A stretch of DNA of 64,000 bases from positions 361,395 through 425,394 of the forward strand of contig QLIY01000006.1 in the NCBI GenBank assembly GCA_003260075.1, read 5' to 3'. The stretch's first letter is position 1. Every line of letters begins with the position of its first letter. The position numbers were made by a program, and so were the translations under genes. Origin of the DNA: Phallusia mammillata. Taxonomy: Eukaryota > Chordata > Ascidiacea > Phlebobranchia > Ascidiidae. Under the pieces are notes generated by a model. That model was not told the origin of the DNA and did no database searches. It worked only from the letters and a program-made list of their open reading frames with translations. This document shows, one piece after another, positions 11,345 to 24,009 of this stretch.

Positions 11345-14300
11345 GTTTTGTGTTGCAGTTCCTATTTCATATGATAGAAACACGCTGCTTCCTTTTACGC
11401 AAGGTATTGTTCTTAATTTTTACGGGAAATGCGTCATGTAGAAAAACAAACACCTTTGTTGCGCCTGGCCATCGGCTGTAAAGCAGGGGAATTACCTTTA
11501 ACTTTATGACGTTAACCTACTGGTGCGTAGTGATTAATCATGCGTAAACTAAAAAAAACATGTTTAGGTTTAGGTATGGATCAACAGCCAAAAGTTTTGT
11601 GCAAAAATACCTTTTTGTCATCCATTTTCGGGTTTAAAAACAAGTCACATTCACTTACAGATAGTATTTCCGAAGAAAAGTAGTTACAGGTAGTGTTCCT
11701 GAAGCAAAATCTCAGTTTCTTACCGTTGGTAGAAGACTATAGCTTATGCGCATGGCGCAGTGTATGCCCCATAAAAGCACATTTATTGACCCCTTCGGAA
11801 TTGACCCCCATACCATGGACCCCACATTAACAAACCAGGTTCTTTTTAAGAAAATCATGCCATAAAGATTACGTTTATTTTCCATTTGGTCGCAAACGCA
11901 CGGTGCCTCTGAACAGGTCAGAACTAAACATGAGACAAAGTATAGCCTTAACATGTGCTTAAAGTATCATGGAAAGGGGTACACCACAGAAAGTGTTCAT
12001 ATTCCAATTTTTAGTGGTGTCTCAGTGTATAAGGTTACCATAAAATATCAATCTTACAGTTGATGCCGCATTGTCCGAATGTAAATATTGCAACATCACT
12101 TATTTCAATATTCATGCTCAATGTACTAAACACTCAATGTACTCAACAGTATATACAAAGTTTCAGCTGCTTATGGGCCTCTAAAGAGCTTAATCGGGCC
12201 CCGCCTCTGGAACAATAAAATCAACTGCAGAATACGAAAGGAAGTTTCATTTGAACGAGGATGCCGCGGTTCGACTTCCATTGAAAGGCCAGCAAACTCA
12301 ATGTATTATAAGTTCAACTTGGTTGATATTTAGTCTACTGTTTCCCCTGCAGCGCAGTGTAATAGTTTACATGCAGTGCGTGTTCAAGGTATATGTAAAG
12401 TCAGGCACCCATAAGATGGATAGCTTTGAGGAAAAATATGTTGTTGTAAATACCTCATTTTTTAAAGCAATAAACAGGGAACATGTTAACCTCAAAGATG
12501 GTATATTGGAGCGAAATATGAAGATTACACAGGGCAACAAAAAAATATTTTTTTACTGATGTCAGTAATGTTTTAATTGATTTTGACTAATTTTAGTGCC
12601 CTGATTTCAAAAATGCAATCGGTTTATCTGTATCACGTCTAGTTTTCATGTTATGGTACATCCACGTTTGAAAAACAATCTATATGTATACACTATAGTG
12701 AAACTGGTTTTGAGTATTTTATGTGNCCCAAAATTAGTCAATAGCAGTTTTAACATTAAAGACACCAAAAATTGTGTTGGCCAGTGTTATTGATACGTTC
12801 GTCCTGGTTAAAGGAAATACTACATGCCTTCTGTGTTTTGAAGTACTGCAGCGAAACTTTTTCAACTTCCTTTAACCTGAATGTGCAGATATAGCCTATG
12901 TATTAAAATAAATAGTGATGCACCACGTTAAGTTAGCTTTAAATGACTAACCACAATAATAACAATCATCTGTTTTTGCAAAGAATCAATCCTGTGAGCA
13001 AAGATTATGACTAACAAGGTTATTTCCGCCCTTGCTTCAACGTCACGAACTAAACTAACAAAAAACAAAAGGTGACCGGTGCATACATGATTAGCTTGTT
13101 CTTCTTTTTATTTATATTGGACAAGACAGTCTAGCAATATTCAGGGACATGACGTGTTGCATATCCAATAGTTTTAGAAAACCAAAATCCAACATTATTA
13201 ACATGCATCGCGTAAACGTTTTTGTGATCGCAATGTATTTTCGGTACTTGGAAGGTGCATGACAAGTAGGCCTAGTTGCACATCAAAGTCACCATGTCAA
13301 GGCATTGCAATTTGTTCGTGAAAACAAACATGCATGAAGTAAGGCTGGAACGTTCAGTGCACCTTTATCACTTCATCAATATGTAGAAATTAACATCGTA
13401 GCCTTTAACCTTTAATCAGTATAGTAAGTACTGTATGACGAAACGGCTGGCTTCGATAGTTGTGCCATTTCTTTTTGACTGTTGCAAACTGGATATCCGT
13501 TTGGTTGCCAAGATGTTGCACGGGACAAAGAGGCGTGGCAGTAAAAGTCGACTATTTAGCACAAAGGCATTTGCAGTCCCGAAAAGACAATGTTAACGAA
13601 TAGGTAACAACAGTGTTTTGTTCTGTTTGACGCTATATGCCCTTTTAATAGCTTTTACAGCTGTTTTGAAGGTATTGTATATGTCATGTCATAAAATAGG
13701 TGTCCTTTGTGATAGGAACTATACGGTAAATACAACGTTTTCAGTTTTTGCATGCAGCTTAGCTTAGCAACGTTGTTTCACTGTGAATCACCCGGTTTCA
13801 GTGATTTCTGACAAAACGTTTTAAAGTGTTAATGTATGTCTTAAAGTATACAATTATAAGCATATGCGTATTGCGTAATGGCAAAAGGTATTGCTCTTTG
13901 TAGTGCGTTAATTATGTCGTGACAGAAAAACGGTAAAACTGGGTTTGTAACAAAAACTGACGAAATACTTTTTACTGGAAAAAAGCAAACACTGGAAAAC
14001 TTTGATTAAATATTTACACACGTGTACTCTTGCTTGGTCAGTCGCCGGCCAACAGTGCAACTATTTTGACAAGTAGCTACGAATCCATATCTCGAGAGCG
14101 TTTCTAAAAAAAGCAATCTTCATTTTGTAGTGAAAGGTTTATGGATGTGATTAGGTTCAAATGATATTCCTTCGTCTTTAGTTAACCATTAAATGGCAGG
14201 TGTTTCAAGGCATGAATATGTAAATCGTTTACAAAGGCAGTAAGAATTGCTTGTCAGTATTGTTGTTTTGTTTGACTGACTGATAGCAAGGTTTCTTATG

Positions 14301-15668
14301 TTTGATGACATCACCCAACTCTGTGCGTTTTGTAAAATATGGTAGACTGTACAAACTATATCATACTATACAATAAATTGCGTTTATGGTTGTAAAATTA
14401 GGCAGAATTATAAAAGAGTTAAACGGCGATGGGCTGAACAAATGCTGTAACAAAACTCTCTCGAATCGAGAGGGGAAAAAAAGGGAATTAGAAAAACGGG
14501 GAATCGACATAATGTTCAGTTAAAGCTGTTGGTGTGACAGTGATTTGAGGCGTGGGGTCCAGATTGTTACAGTCGTTTTTTTTGCGGCTTACTTAGTGAT
14601 GTTTAGTTTAAATGAATTCAAGCTTGCCGACAGATGTGCAATTAACAGATTTCACTCAGGGGGGGGGGGTAAAAGAGTTAAACGGCGATGGACTGAACAA
14701 ATGCTGTAACAAAACTCTCTCGAATCGAGAGAAACAAAAAAGGGAATTAGAAAAACGGGGAATCGACATAATGTTCAGTTAAAACTGTTGGGGTGACAGT
14801 GATTTGAGGCGTGGGGTCCAGTTTGTTACAGTCGTTTTTTTTGCGGCTTAGTGATGTTTAGTTTAATGAATTCAAGCTTGCCGACAGATGTGCAATTAAC
14901 AGATTTCACTCAGGGGGGGGGGCACCGATGATGTCAAACGTTTGGCTAAACATGTGATTTAAACAATAGGCGTACGTTTTAGGCTACTTCAATAATAAAT
15001 CGTTTCATAGTAAAGTTATAATGCTCTACGTATGTATGTTTACGTTGACCTTTATTTACGTTGTGACTTAATGTCTACATCAGTTTTACGTAGACTACTT
15101 GATGTTCAAACTTTTGTACTCATATTACTGCCTAAATGTGATAAATTTTTGTGATGTCTATTCTTCGGGCAATATTAAGTTAGAATATAACAAGTACTCA
15201 CCATTAATGTCAAACTCTTTCCAAATATCAGCAAATTGTGTTGCTTTCAAGGCAGGCAAAACCAAACCTCCTGGCATGGTCATGATTCTTTCTTCAGGCT
15301 TTTTGCGGAATCTCAAACACATAAAATACTCTACGTCGATAGTCGTAATAATAAACACTGAAAAACAGACCTCGTTTGTTGTAAAAGTAGTGCCGCAGTA
15401 TAACGTTGCGTATGTAAGCGGGGGGGGGGTTTTAGATGACTTTCAAATATTTTGTACAGTTTTTTTTTAACTAACGAAAAACAAAAGGTCGTTTTACTGT
15501 GCAAAGTAATACACGTAAGTTATTACATCAGCAGCCACAGTCATAGAGACAATTGATATACCTTTTAAATGCTTACATACGCAACGTTATACTGCGGCAC
15601 TACTTTTACAACAAACGACGTCTGTTTTTCAGGATTTATTATTACAACTTTCGACGTAGAGTTTTTTT
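11345..15668. other. Intergenic region between divergent INPP1 and SCGN
   Basis: About 4.3 kb with no recognised gene. It must contain the INPP1 promoter on its left and the SCGN promoter and possibly untranslated exons on its right. One ambiguous base (n) stands at 12726. Short open frames (for example 12251-12559 and 11712-11954) have no recognisable domain. From about 14417 it is made of duplicated and inverted contig ends described separately. Confidence 0.4.
14417..14912. repeat. Haplotype-like duplicate separated by an 11-G run
   Basis: About 14417-14658 recurs at 14670-14912 with scattered differences. The runs are at 14659-14669 and 14913-14922. It is noncoding DNA upstream of SCGN. 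Confidence 0.75.
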
Positions 15669-16125
15669 ATGTGTTTGAGATTCCGCAAAAAGCCTGAAGA
15701 AAGAATCATGACCATGCCAGGAGGTTTGGTTTTGCCTGCCTTGAAAGCAACACAATTTGCTGATATTTGGAAAGAGTTTGACATTAATGGTAAGTACTTG
15801 CTGATTGTTATATTCTAACTTAATATTGCCCGAAGAATAGACATCACAAAAATTTAGAACATTTAGGCAGTAATATGAGTACAAAAGTTTGAACATCAAG
15901 TAGTCTGCGTAAAACTGATGGGGGAAGAGAGGCAATATAGAAAAAAAAAATATTTTTGAGTTGGTGTTTTATCCGCATCTTTGTTGTTTGTAGGTACATA
16001 ATACACTGACCTGAAGCATTATAACTTTACTATGAAGCGATTTATTATTGAAGTAGCCTAAAACGTACGGCCATTGTTTAAATCACACGTTTCGCCAAAC
16101 GTTTGTCATCATCGGTAAAGCAACT
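14923..16125. repeat. Inverted duplicate carrying SCGN exon 1 in both orientations
   Basis: 14923-15419 is bounded on both sides by 10-G runs (14913-14922, 15420-15429). It is the reverse complement of about 15576-16125 with scattered differences. SCGN exon 1 is therefore readable on the minus strand (about 15170-15320) as well as on the plus strand (15669-15789). The small bounded piece was most likely placed in the wrong orientation. It is the other allele, not a real hairpin. Confidence 0.75.
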
Positions 16126-19100
16126 CTTAACAAGCCAAAACAGCGCGTTTAAAAATGAGAACAGAAAGGCCAACGGCTACATTTAGGCTTTTTCGATGGC
16201 AATTTTGTTTTTAGGAAAAATTTATACGTTTAGCTTCAATTTTCGTTACCCCATGCATTGTTCAATTGAGTACGACGCGTATATACCCATGCGCAAGCAT
16301 GTGTTTTTTATAATCAATCACAAAATGATGGGGGGGGGGGCATTTAGACTTTTTCAATGGCAACTTTGTTTTTAGGAAATATTTATACGTTTAGCTTCAA
16401 TTTTCGTTACCCCATGCATTATTCAATTGAGTACGACGCGTATACCCATGCGCAAGCATGTGTTTTTTATAATCAATCACAAAATGATGATTAACTGAAA
16501 CGGAACTTAGCACCACACGCACGTCAATCGAAAAAAGACTTCCCACAAACTGTCAACGACAAAAATTTGCAAAATGTTGCTGATTGTGCAAATCATATAA
16601 TTTCCTGACTGCTTGGGTTTGCATATTCAGCGTTTAAATGGGCCGAATGCATATTAAGGTCTGAGATTTACCCAACAGTCAACCTGTAATAATACAGTAT
16701 GACATTTGGTGAAACCGATAAAAAACCTCATGCAACTTGAGTTTTTGGAATGGAGACCATCAAGTGACATTAACCTGCAATTGGCGTTATGACGTTTTGT
16801 TTGTCACGAGTTCTGGTGGTGCAAGCTAGATGTGATGGGGGGGGGGAAAAAAAGACTTCCCACAAACTGTCAACGACAAAAATGTGCAAAATGTTGCTGA
16901 TTGTGCAAATCATATAATTTCCTGACTTCTTGGGTTTGCATAGCCAGCGTTTAAATGGGACGCATGCACATTAAGGTCTGAGATTTACCCAACAGTTTGT
17001 TGACGATGATGTTCAAGTCAACCTGTAATAATACAGTATGACATTTGGTGAAACCGACAAAAATTCTCTGGCAACTTTTTTGAGTTTTTGGAATAAGGAC
17101 CATCAAGTAAAATTTACCAGCAATTGGCGTAATGACGTTTTGTTTGTCACGAGTTCTGGTGGTGCAAGCTAGATGTGATATGTCATTGACATGGCACATT
17201 GTGTCGTCAAACTTTACGTGTTTTGGTCATTTGCTTCAGGAGTAAGTTATGCTGTTTGAAATAAAAGGAGTAGGCCTAAAATATAACTTCTTTTTTCAGA
17301 CAACGGTTACATTGATGGGAATGAACTTAGGGGGGGGGGGGCCTAAACTATAACTTCTTTTTTCAGACAACGGTTACATTGATGGGAATGAACTTAATGC
17401 ATTCTTTTACGAACTATCAAAACGACTTCTGAAAAAGGTAACACTTCCGACTTCCCTTTTTCGTAGGAAACAGTAAACCTTTTTGATTCCAGTTGCTGTA
17501 ACCACACGTTTTGGCTCTGACTTGTAAAACGCACGACACAGTACAGTATTGTCACAAGCACAAATTTCATGCATGTATTAAATATAGTGTACTTTCGCAA
17601 CTATGATGTCGCAACAAACGGTCACGGAAAGTTCCCGGTAATTTGGTTACAAAACACCATTCAATTTTAACGACCATTTCCTATAATTCAATCCAAATTA
17701 GGACGAGGAAACTGACAAAAAGACGATGTCATAGTGTCTCTTAACTTACCTAACATCCCCAAAACATTAATTAAAATGTACTACGTATAGCGTAATTATT
17801 TGTAAAAAGCCCGATTACTTGCCGCGTAAACTGTAAGTAAGCGTTGTTGGTCATTGACTGCAGCGTGATCTTGGTGTAGTCGGGGGTTTCCTGAACACAA
17901 TGTAACGGTATGCAAGAAATGTTAAACCTTTTTGGGTTGGCCGAAACTTTTTGGCGGAATATGCCGTTTGCAATGTTTCAGTTTCGCCAAACTTTTTTGA
18001 AAATTAGCCGATACTGAACTTTTTGATTGTATAAAAACTTCCAATATTGCCAATATGAAACATCATGAATTAACTCGGTTTCGGCTCGAACCTTTTCAGG
18101 TAGATTCGGTACATTATTAGTTATAAGCTAAAAATGACAATTAGCCTATATAATTTGTTACCAAGTTTAGGTCATAGGAAAAAAAACAATTAAATAAAAT
18201 ACAAACTAACACCTAATTATTCGTGCAACAAGCATAATAGTGTTCCAAAGGCTTTCATTATCGTCGACAACCATTGAAACCGTGATATTGATTATGACGG
18301 AAAAGGTGTATTTTCAACCTTTGCCCTGTTATTTCACGGAGAAGCTACTTATCGATTTAGATTTCATCAATTTATTGATTTCATGCCACTGTCGTCAATT
18401 TGTCTTTTTGTTATTTTACTTGATTATACCACAACAAAAACATGTTTGTGATACGTACCGTTTTGGTTATGGTTTCACTAAATTCCTAGAAGCTCCTTTA
18501 TGTTTGGTGCGGATAAGTCACTTTTCGTGTCTATTTTATACATGCCTGATGCAAACTCTTTGTTCAATAGTTGATCACGTGAACATTTCTGGTAAAGCTA
18601 ACAGATTTGACCTATATGGAATCTTAAATGCGGCTTAGTATTTTAAAAAAATATTTAAGGCTGGGTTTTGAATTTGAGCGATTAGGTCTTACGTAAAACT
18701 CTAACCCAATGTATTTTGCCCATTTCGATACTCCATGCTCGTTGGATAACCACGATAATGACGCTTTAGGTTTACTTGGCTGAAATAAAGTCAGCTTGTT
18801 TTGTGATATCTGATATGGTATATCACACCGCATGAAAAACATCAGCATTTTCGTAGTGATTAGGTAGATAGGTAAAACACGGTGAAAAAGTTGGACTTGT
18901 GCCGATAATCACACCATTTGTACACTGCATTCAAATATTTCCAGCCTAAATGTTGCCACAAAATTACAAAAAAATCCCCGCTTCCATCAAATTTTCCAAC
19001 CAACAACATACGTTGAAATCTGTTCAAACTGTTCACAATTTTACAGCTTTTAGGCCTGCCATGTGTTTAGGTTTTAGGTCTTATCTCAAATCTTGTCCTA

Positions 19101-22100
19101 TTTAACCCTGACTTATTAATATTTCAGGAGCCCACAGCTGAAGAGCACGCTTCCATCAAAAGAACTTTTATGTCTGCGTACGATAAAAGCAAAGATGGTA
19201 GGATGTCTATGAACGAGGTAAATAGGCACGTGGTTTCTTTGTAACACAACAATTTGTGGTTACGCCCTAAGAAACGGATTTGATACGAAAAATAAATATG
19301 TCTGTCTTATAGTTCACTGATCACATAAAATTTCAACAGTACTCCTAATTTATATGCATTTTTTCGAGCGGTCGAATTCAAATTCATGCCCCTCACTAGA
19401 TAATCTTTATATTTTTCGTTTTTTGGATAGATAGCAAAGATGTTGCTTCCAGAAGATGAGGAGTTTCTTCTTCTCTTCCGAAGAACCATCCCACTTGATT
19501 CAAGCGTTACTTTTATGGAGGTATCAAGTGCTGTTTTAATCCTTAACGTTCGGTAAATGGCAAACATCAATGCTTGTACATTTTTTTCGTGGATGTTTGA
19601 AGGAATCGTAGGGCGATGTTAAGTTTAAACTTTCAACGTGTGACTTTAAATTGAAATCCGAATTTAGCTGACTGTTTGAATTTGTTTGTCTGGAAGCGCA
19701 AATGTAAGCGCCATTCACTGCCGTTTATATGCTTCCCAAAACCGTCGTAAATTTCCTCGTAACATCTGCAGGTCAGTCCCACGTGCCGCAAATAGCATAT
19801 TGCCGTCATTTTTCAATTATCCCGTGGCGGGAAACGTCAGTCTTGTTTGAAAGGTGTTGTTAAATTAACTAGTGACACATCGACCGAACGGGTTTTCCAC
19901 TGCTATGTAATTCTGTAATTGCGTAACCCAGCGTAATTACGACAATTGCAAAAATATAAACCAACGAGAGCATACAACATGTTATTTTTTTCTATTGTAC
20001 TGATTTAGGTTTTAGTTTTTACATTATATCTACATTTCAAAACGTTTTAATGGTAATTTCTGTTTAGATTTGGAGAAAATATGACAAAAATCGAAGTGGC
20101 TTCATCGACGTAAAGGAACTACAAGTAATCACATATTTACATATATGTAAATATATGGGGCTGTATATGGGGCCGCATAAACGGGTGTATTCGTTGTGAT
20201 TGTGTTAAAACGTAACGCAACTAGTGGACGAAATTGGCGCATACTATAGTATGCGATATATCTTCCTCATTAGCAAAACATAATCTTCTTGTATTGATTT
20301 GCTTTCCAAGAAGGACTAAAATAGGCTGAAATATTTTATTTGTTTTTTTTATCATACAAAACAACAGTATGCCTAAACGGAAAACCACATAAACCACAGT
20401 CAATATTTTCCTGTTTGATTTTAGGCTTGATGAATAAAGTAACGCCTAATTGCACAATACTGATCATCAGGTTGTCAGCTGTCTTGATTTACTCCGTACC
20501 TTTTAAGTTTCTCAACTCATTTAAAACCCGACATTATAACCTATGTAAAAAATGTAAGCAATTTACCAATTAGTTTTAAAATTAAATTAGTCACAAAATT
20601 CCTCTCAAGGGGTACCATGTAAGTTAAACTGCAGCCGTTTTATGCTACTGGGTTGTTTGCTAAAACCATTGAATAAAATTACCTTGTGTTTTTAGCATTA
20701 ATTATTCAGTAGCAAAACGGGCGAGGCTGTCAGATCTGCCGATAAGAGCATTTGTTTCCTGTTTTTGATCTGATATTCCCAGTAGCAAGTTGCTGTCGAG
20801 ATATTTTTAAAGAAAAATTGATTTTTGTTGTTCTTTAGAATTTCATTTCTGATTACGTCACAGCTGCTGGTGCGCACGTCTCGTCCAAGAAACTGAAAGA
20901 ATACGCAAAAAGCATTGTAAGAAGGGTGTTTTAAATGTTAAAAAATGCTGTTGCATATTAGATGTTTAAATATAAATATTTAGGTCCTTGTTGTTGGTGC
21001 TTGTTTGAAGTTTTTACATAATTCAACGTTATGCGATTGACAGAGAAATATTTTTAATTTCATATGTACTTTTGATTTGGGCACTTGCTTCTTTTTCTGA
21101 ATAAAGCGGGTGCTCTCTTTGGACTACAAAAGTCGTTCTTCCCCGTGGTGTAAATCTAATGCAGCAAAGCACATTATAAAATATATTTGTAAAGGGACTT
21201 GAACCTACAGCTGCAGTAGTCCATACAAAACATGCTTTTGTATTTAAGGTGTTATAAAGAGTAATTCACATTATCGTGTTTAGATGAAATTATTTGACCG
21301 AAATGAGGACAAACTTCTCGACTTACAAGACATGGCCCGTCTCGTCAACTGTTCCGAAAACTTTCTTCTTCAATTTCAAATACAGGTCTGTCTATTCGGA
21401 AGCTCCCATTTTTTGTGCGTTTTTGTATGTTTTAATTAGCCTATGTTGTTGTTTTATAAAAAAGGATGGATCAATTGCCGCCCGACGAAGAGATTTTGAA
21501 AAGATTTTCAGCCACTATGACCAGGTTTTTTAACGTTTTAAAATTGTACCTGTCGTTTTTTTTTCTTTTGTGAAAATAAGTTTTTCTTTCAAAAACGCTA
21601 CCAAATTTAACAAAGCAATGGGTTAACATAATAATATTAATGAGTAGAAATTTCAATTAAGTTAGTAAACATAATAATTTTAGGTTTTAGTCGTGTAAAA
21701 AATAAACACAGTTCTTTCATATTAAGTAGCTCTTGCTTGTTGTAAATTTGAAGGCAAAATTTGATGTTACTTAACGATAAGGCACATCTGTATCTCTCAG
21801 AGCCAGACGGGGGCGCTAGAGGGAGCGGAATTGGACGGATTCGTGAAAGACATGATGGAGCTTATTCGGGTGAGCGGTTCAAATCCGGAAGTTTTTAGAA
21901 AGGAAAGCAGTGACGTAAGAGAGTTATGGACAAGGGGCATGAAATGCAAAATAATCATTTGAGAAGTCTGAGAATGACGGCTTGCTTTACCGAGCATGAT
22001 TTTTTTGACTGGAGATCTTCATGAGTTTAAGTTGAATTGTCTGCAGTGCCTGAACCATAATTTAGGGTGATTTTGTATTTACACCAACTTTGCAATGAAT

Positions 22101-22913
22101 ATGGTGTAAACATACCAACATATCCTAATGATTAATGCTTACAATAAAGTCATCCTACAGCAACATCTCAAAAACGTGTCACAAAATCATTTTTTCAAAT
22201 TATTTTCTGCATCCTTCACGATCGACCTAAGATCGACAAGTCGATCGCGATCGACGGGTCGGGCACCTATTCTGTAGGCCAGCTAGAAAACAAAAGATAA
22301 TTGAAATTTGCCAGGGATGCTGAATGCATGTTAAATAAATGATGCGTAGCTCATGTTCCGTAACCTTGCACTGAGTCGCGTCTTATATTACTTTTTTACT
22401 TAATGCTAGAAACACTTCTATTAATGTCATGGTCGTAGTCGTATGATGTTAAATCATTTTATAGTCCAACCCAAAAGTATAATATGGTTAGGACTTGTAC
22501 TTGACTAAGTGACAGGACCAACATTGAATTCAATCACCGTAAAACATATGGTTTTCTTAGTCTTTGAGGTTAATGACCAAACTTACGTGGTAACGAACGT
22601 GATTACAGAGACCAAACTTACAGTGTTTTACAACACTCCCACCAGATGTTTGGTTTTGGTTGCTTTATTAGGGTTTATCGATTATTTTGTGTATGCTGCT
22701 CGTTTATTTGTCTTATTTTCTGTTGTATCATTTTTGCAATAATGATTAGCCTACATATTAATCGCCTAAATTATTTCCATATTTTCTAAGGGACCACTGA
22801 CAGCTGCAGATTTGGAGAAGGTAAAAGAGAAGCTTATATCTCACGGTGACAACAACAAAGACGGTGTAATTCAAAGAAATGAGCTTGCTGTTATGATGGG
22901 AGTTCGCCTGTAA
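15669..22913 (+). CDS. SCGN: SCGN, secretagogin, six-EF-hand calcium sensor, 10 exons
   Basis: Exons: 15669-15789, 17367-17437, 19128-19217, 19431-19520, 20068-20124, 20839-20916, 21284-21385, 21465-21524, 21801-21869, 22791-22913; 286 residues (human 276), phases consistent. Six EF-hand loops in order: [72 protein letters not shown]. Secretagogin-specific stretches include FLLLFRR-x-x-PLDSS, QIWRKYD-like IWRKYD, ENFLLQF, RDFEKIF and [15 protein letters not shown] [10 protein letters not shown]. Known: secretagogin is a cytosolic Ca2+ sensor of neuroendocrine and neuronal cells acting on vesicle release. Oddities: loop 4 has Lys instead of Gly at position 6 and Asp at position 12, so Ca2+ affinity there may be low. 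Start is uncertain: the ATG at 15669 follows an in-frame stop, but internal Met codons 14-16 would give a length closer to human. Exon 1 is also present inverted and the start of exon 2 is duplicated at about 17300-17329 by assembly joins. Confidence 0.92.
16186..17396. repeat. Three haplotype-like duplicates in SCGN intron 1 and exon 2
   Basis: Pairs: about 16186-16329 with 16341-16488; 16530-16836 with 16847-17180; 17275-17329 with 17342-17396. G runs lie at 16330-16340, 16837-16846 and 17330-17341. The second pair differs by an insertion of about 22 bp (near 16992) in one copy. The third cuts exon 2 of SCGN; the complete exon is the right-hand copy. Confidence 0.75.
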
Positions 22914-24009
22914 TAAGAACTTATTTTACCGCTGTTGTTTGACTCCAATTGTATTATGTTTTACTTTACATTTTCTTGTCAAAGCTTTTAAAAATACAAA
23001 AAAATAATGCCCGGTTCCTGTAGAACTAACAGAGGTTTTTAGTTTATATTTTCCCGTTATATTTCCAAATATTCACTTGTACATTTATGTCGTATCGAGT
23101 CACTATAAAAACACGGTTACTTTTATTTTGGGTGTAAAACTTTTTGTAATACTCATACAAGTGCTGAATTGTACACATTTTTTTTATTGAGACAAACAAA
23201 TAAAAGAAACTGAAAGCTTGTGTTTCATTTTTTTGGTGCAATGTATTTTTTTGACAGTGGAATTAATCTTGTAGTTTATTATTAAAAATGAAAATTCGTC
23301 AAATTTTATTTGTTTGGGCAGAAATACAAATAAAATTCTGCATTGATCAAATTTATATTAACCTTTTTTGGTCTTAAATGGTTTCACAAATGTGTACGTA
23401 AAAAGTAAAACACAAAAGTAAGATTTCTATGTAAGTTTGAGCATGTTGTGAATTTGTGATACTAAATTTACGTCAGCGGTGTATGGACAGTTACATTGTA
23501 ATTAAAGTTACATTACATTGCACTTAAAAATAAATTTACAAATTTGCATATTTGAAGCTACCCTATTTAAAAATTATCATTTCGTAAAGCATGTACTTTT
23601 CTCTAATGCGTAACAAGTAAAAGAATTGAATTAAATGTTAGGTATTTCTTGTTTTCTAATGTTGAAAAGAAACTTGGCGTCCCACTATTGATGACGTTAT
23701 TTTACTGTACACAAGCAACACGAAGTTTACGAACATGTTGCGTTTTCTGCTATTTTGTTTTGAAGCTTGTTTTTATCTTTGGTTTTTATTACTTACTTCC
23801 TGTACCGCAATAGCGCGCATTAGACCAAGTAGACAAATATAGAGAACTACGCTGACAAAACTGATTTTAGATTGGTAATTTTGACTAAATAAACGTATTT
23901 TACTTTAAAGTAAAGACTATGTAAGAATAACGAAACGAACTATTTTTATACTTAATACTTATGATTTTACCACGTAATTTAAATTTTATTCTTGAACTTT
24001 TAAAGCAAA
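22914..24009. other. Intergenic region between SCGN and RCL1
   Basis: About 1.1 kb, AT-rich. It contains AATAAA at 23199-23204, a plausible SCGN polyadenylation signal about 290 bp past the stop. The right part should hold the RCL1 promoter. No other gene or repeat was recognised. Confidence 0.4.

Noticed and set aside
15158..15358. A minus-strand gene starting with the same residues as SCGN
   Set aside because: It is the inverted allelic copy of SCGN exon 1 bounded by spacers. No further exons follow on that strand.
22190..22290. GATCGA-rich stretch resembling the inside of a hAT end in SCGN intron 9
   Set aside because: Only one weak end (GGTCGGGCACC) is visible. No partner end or target duplication was found.
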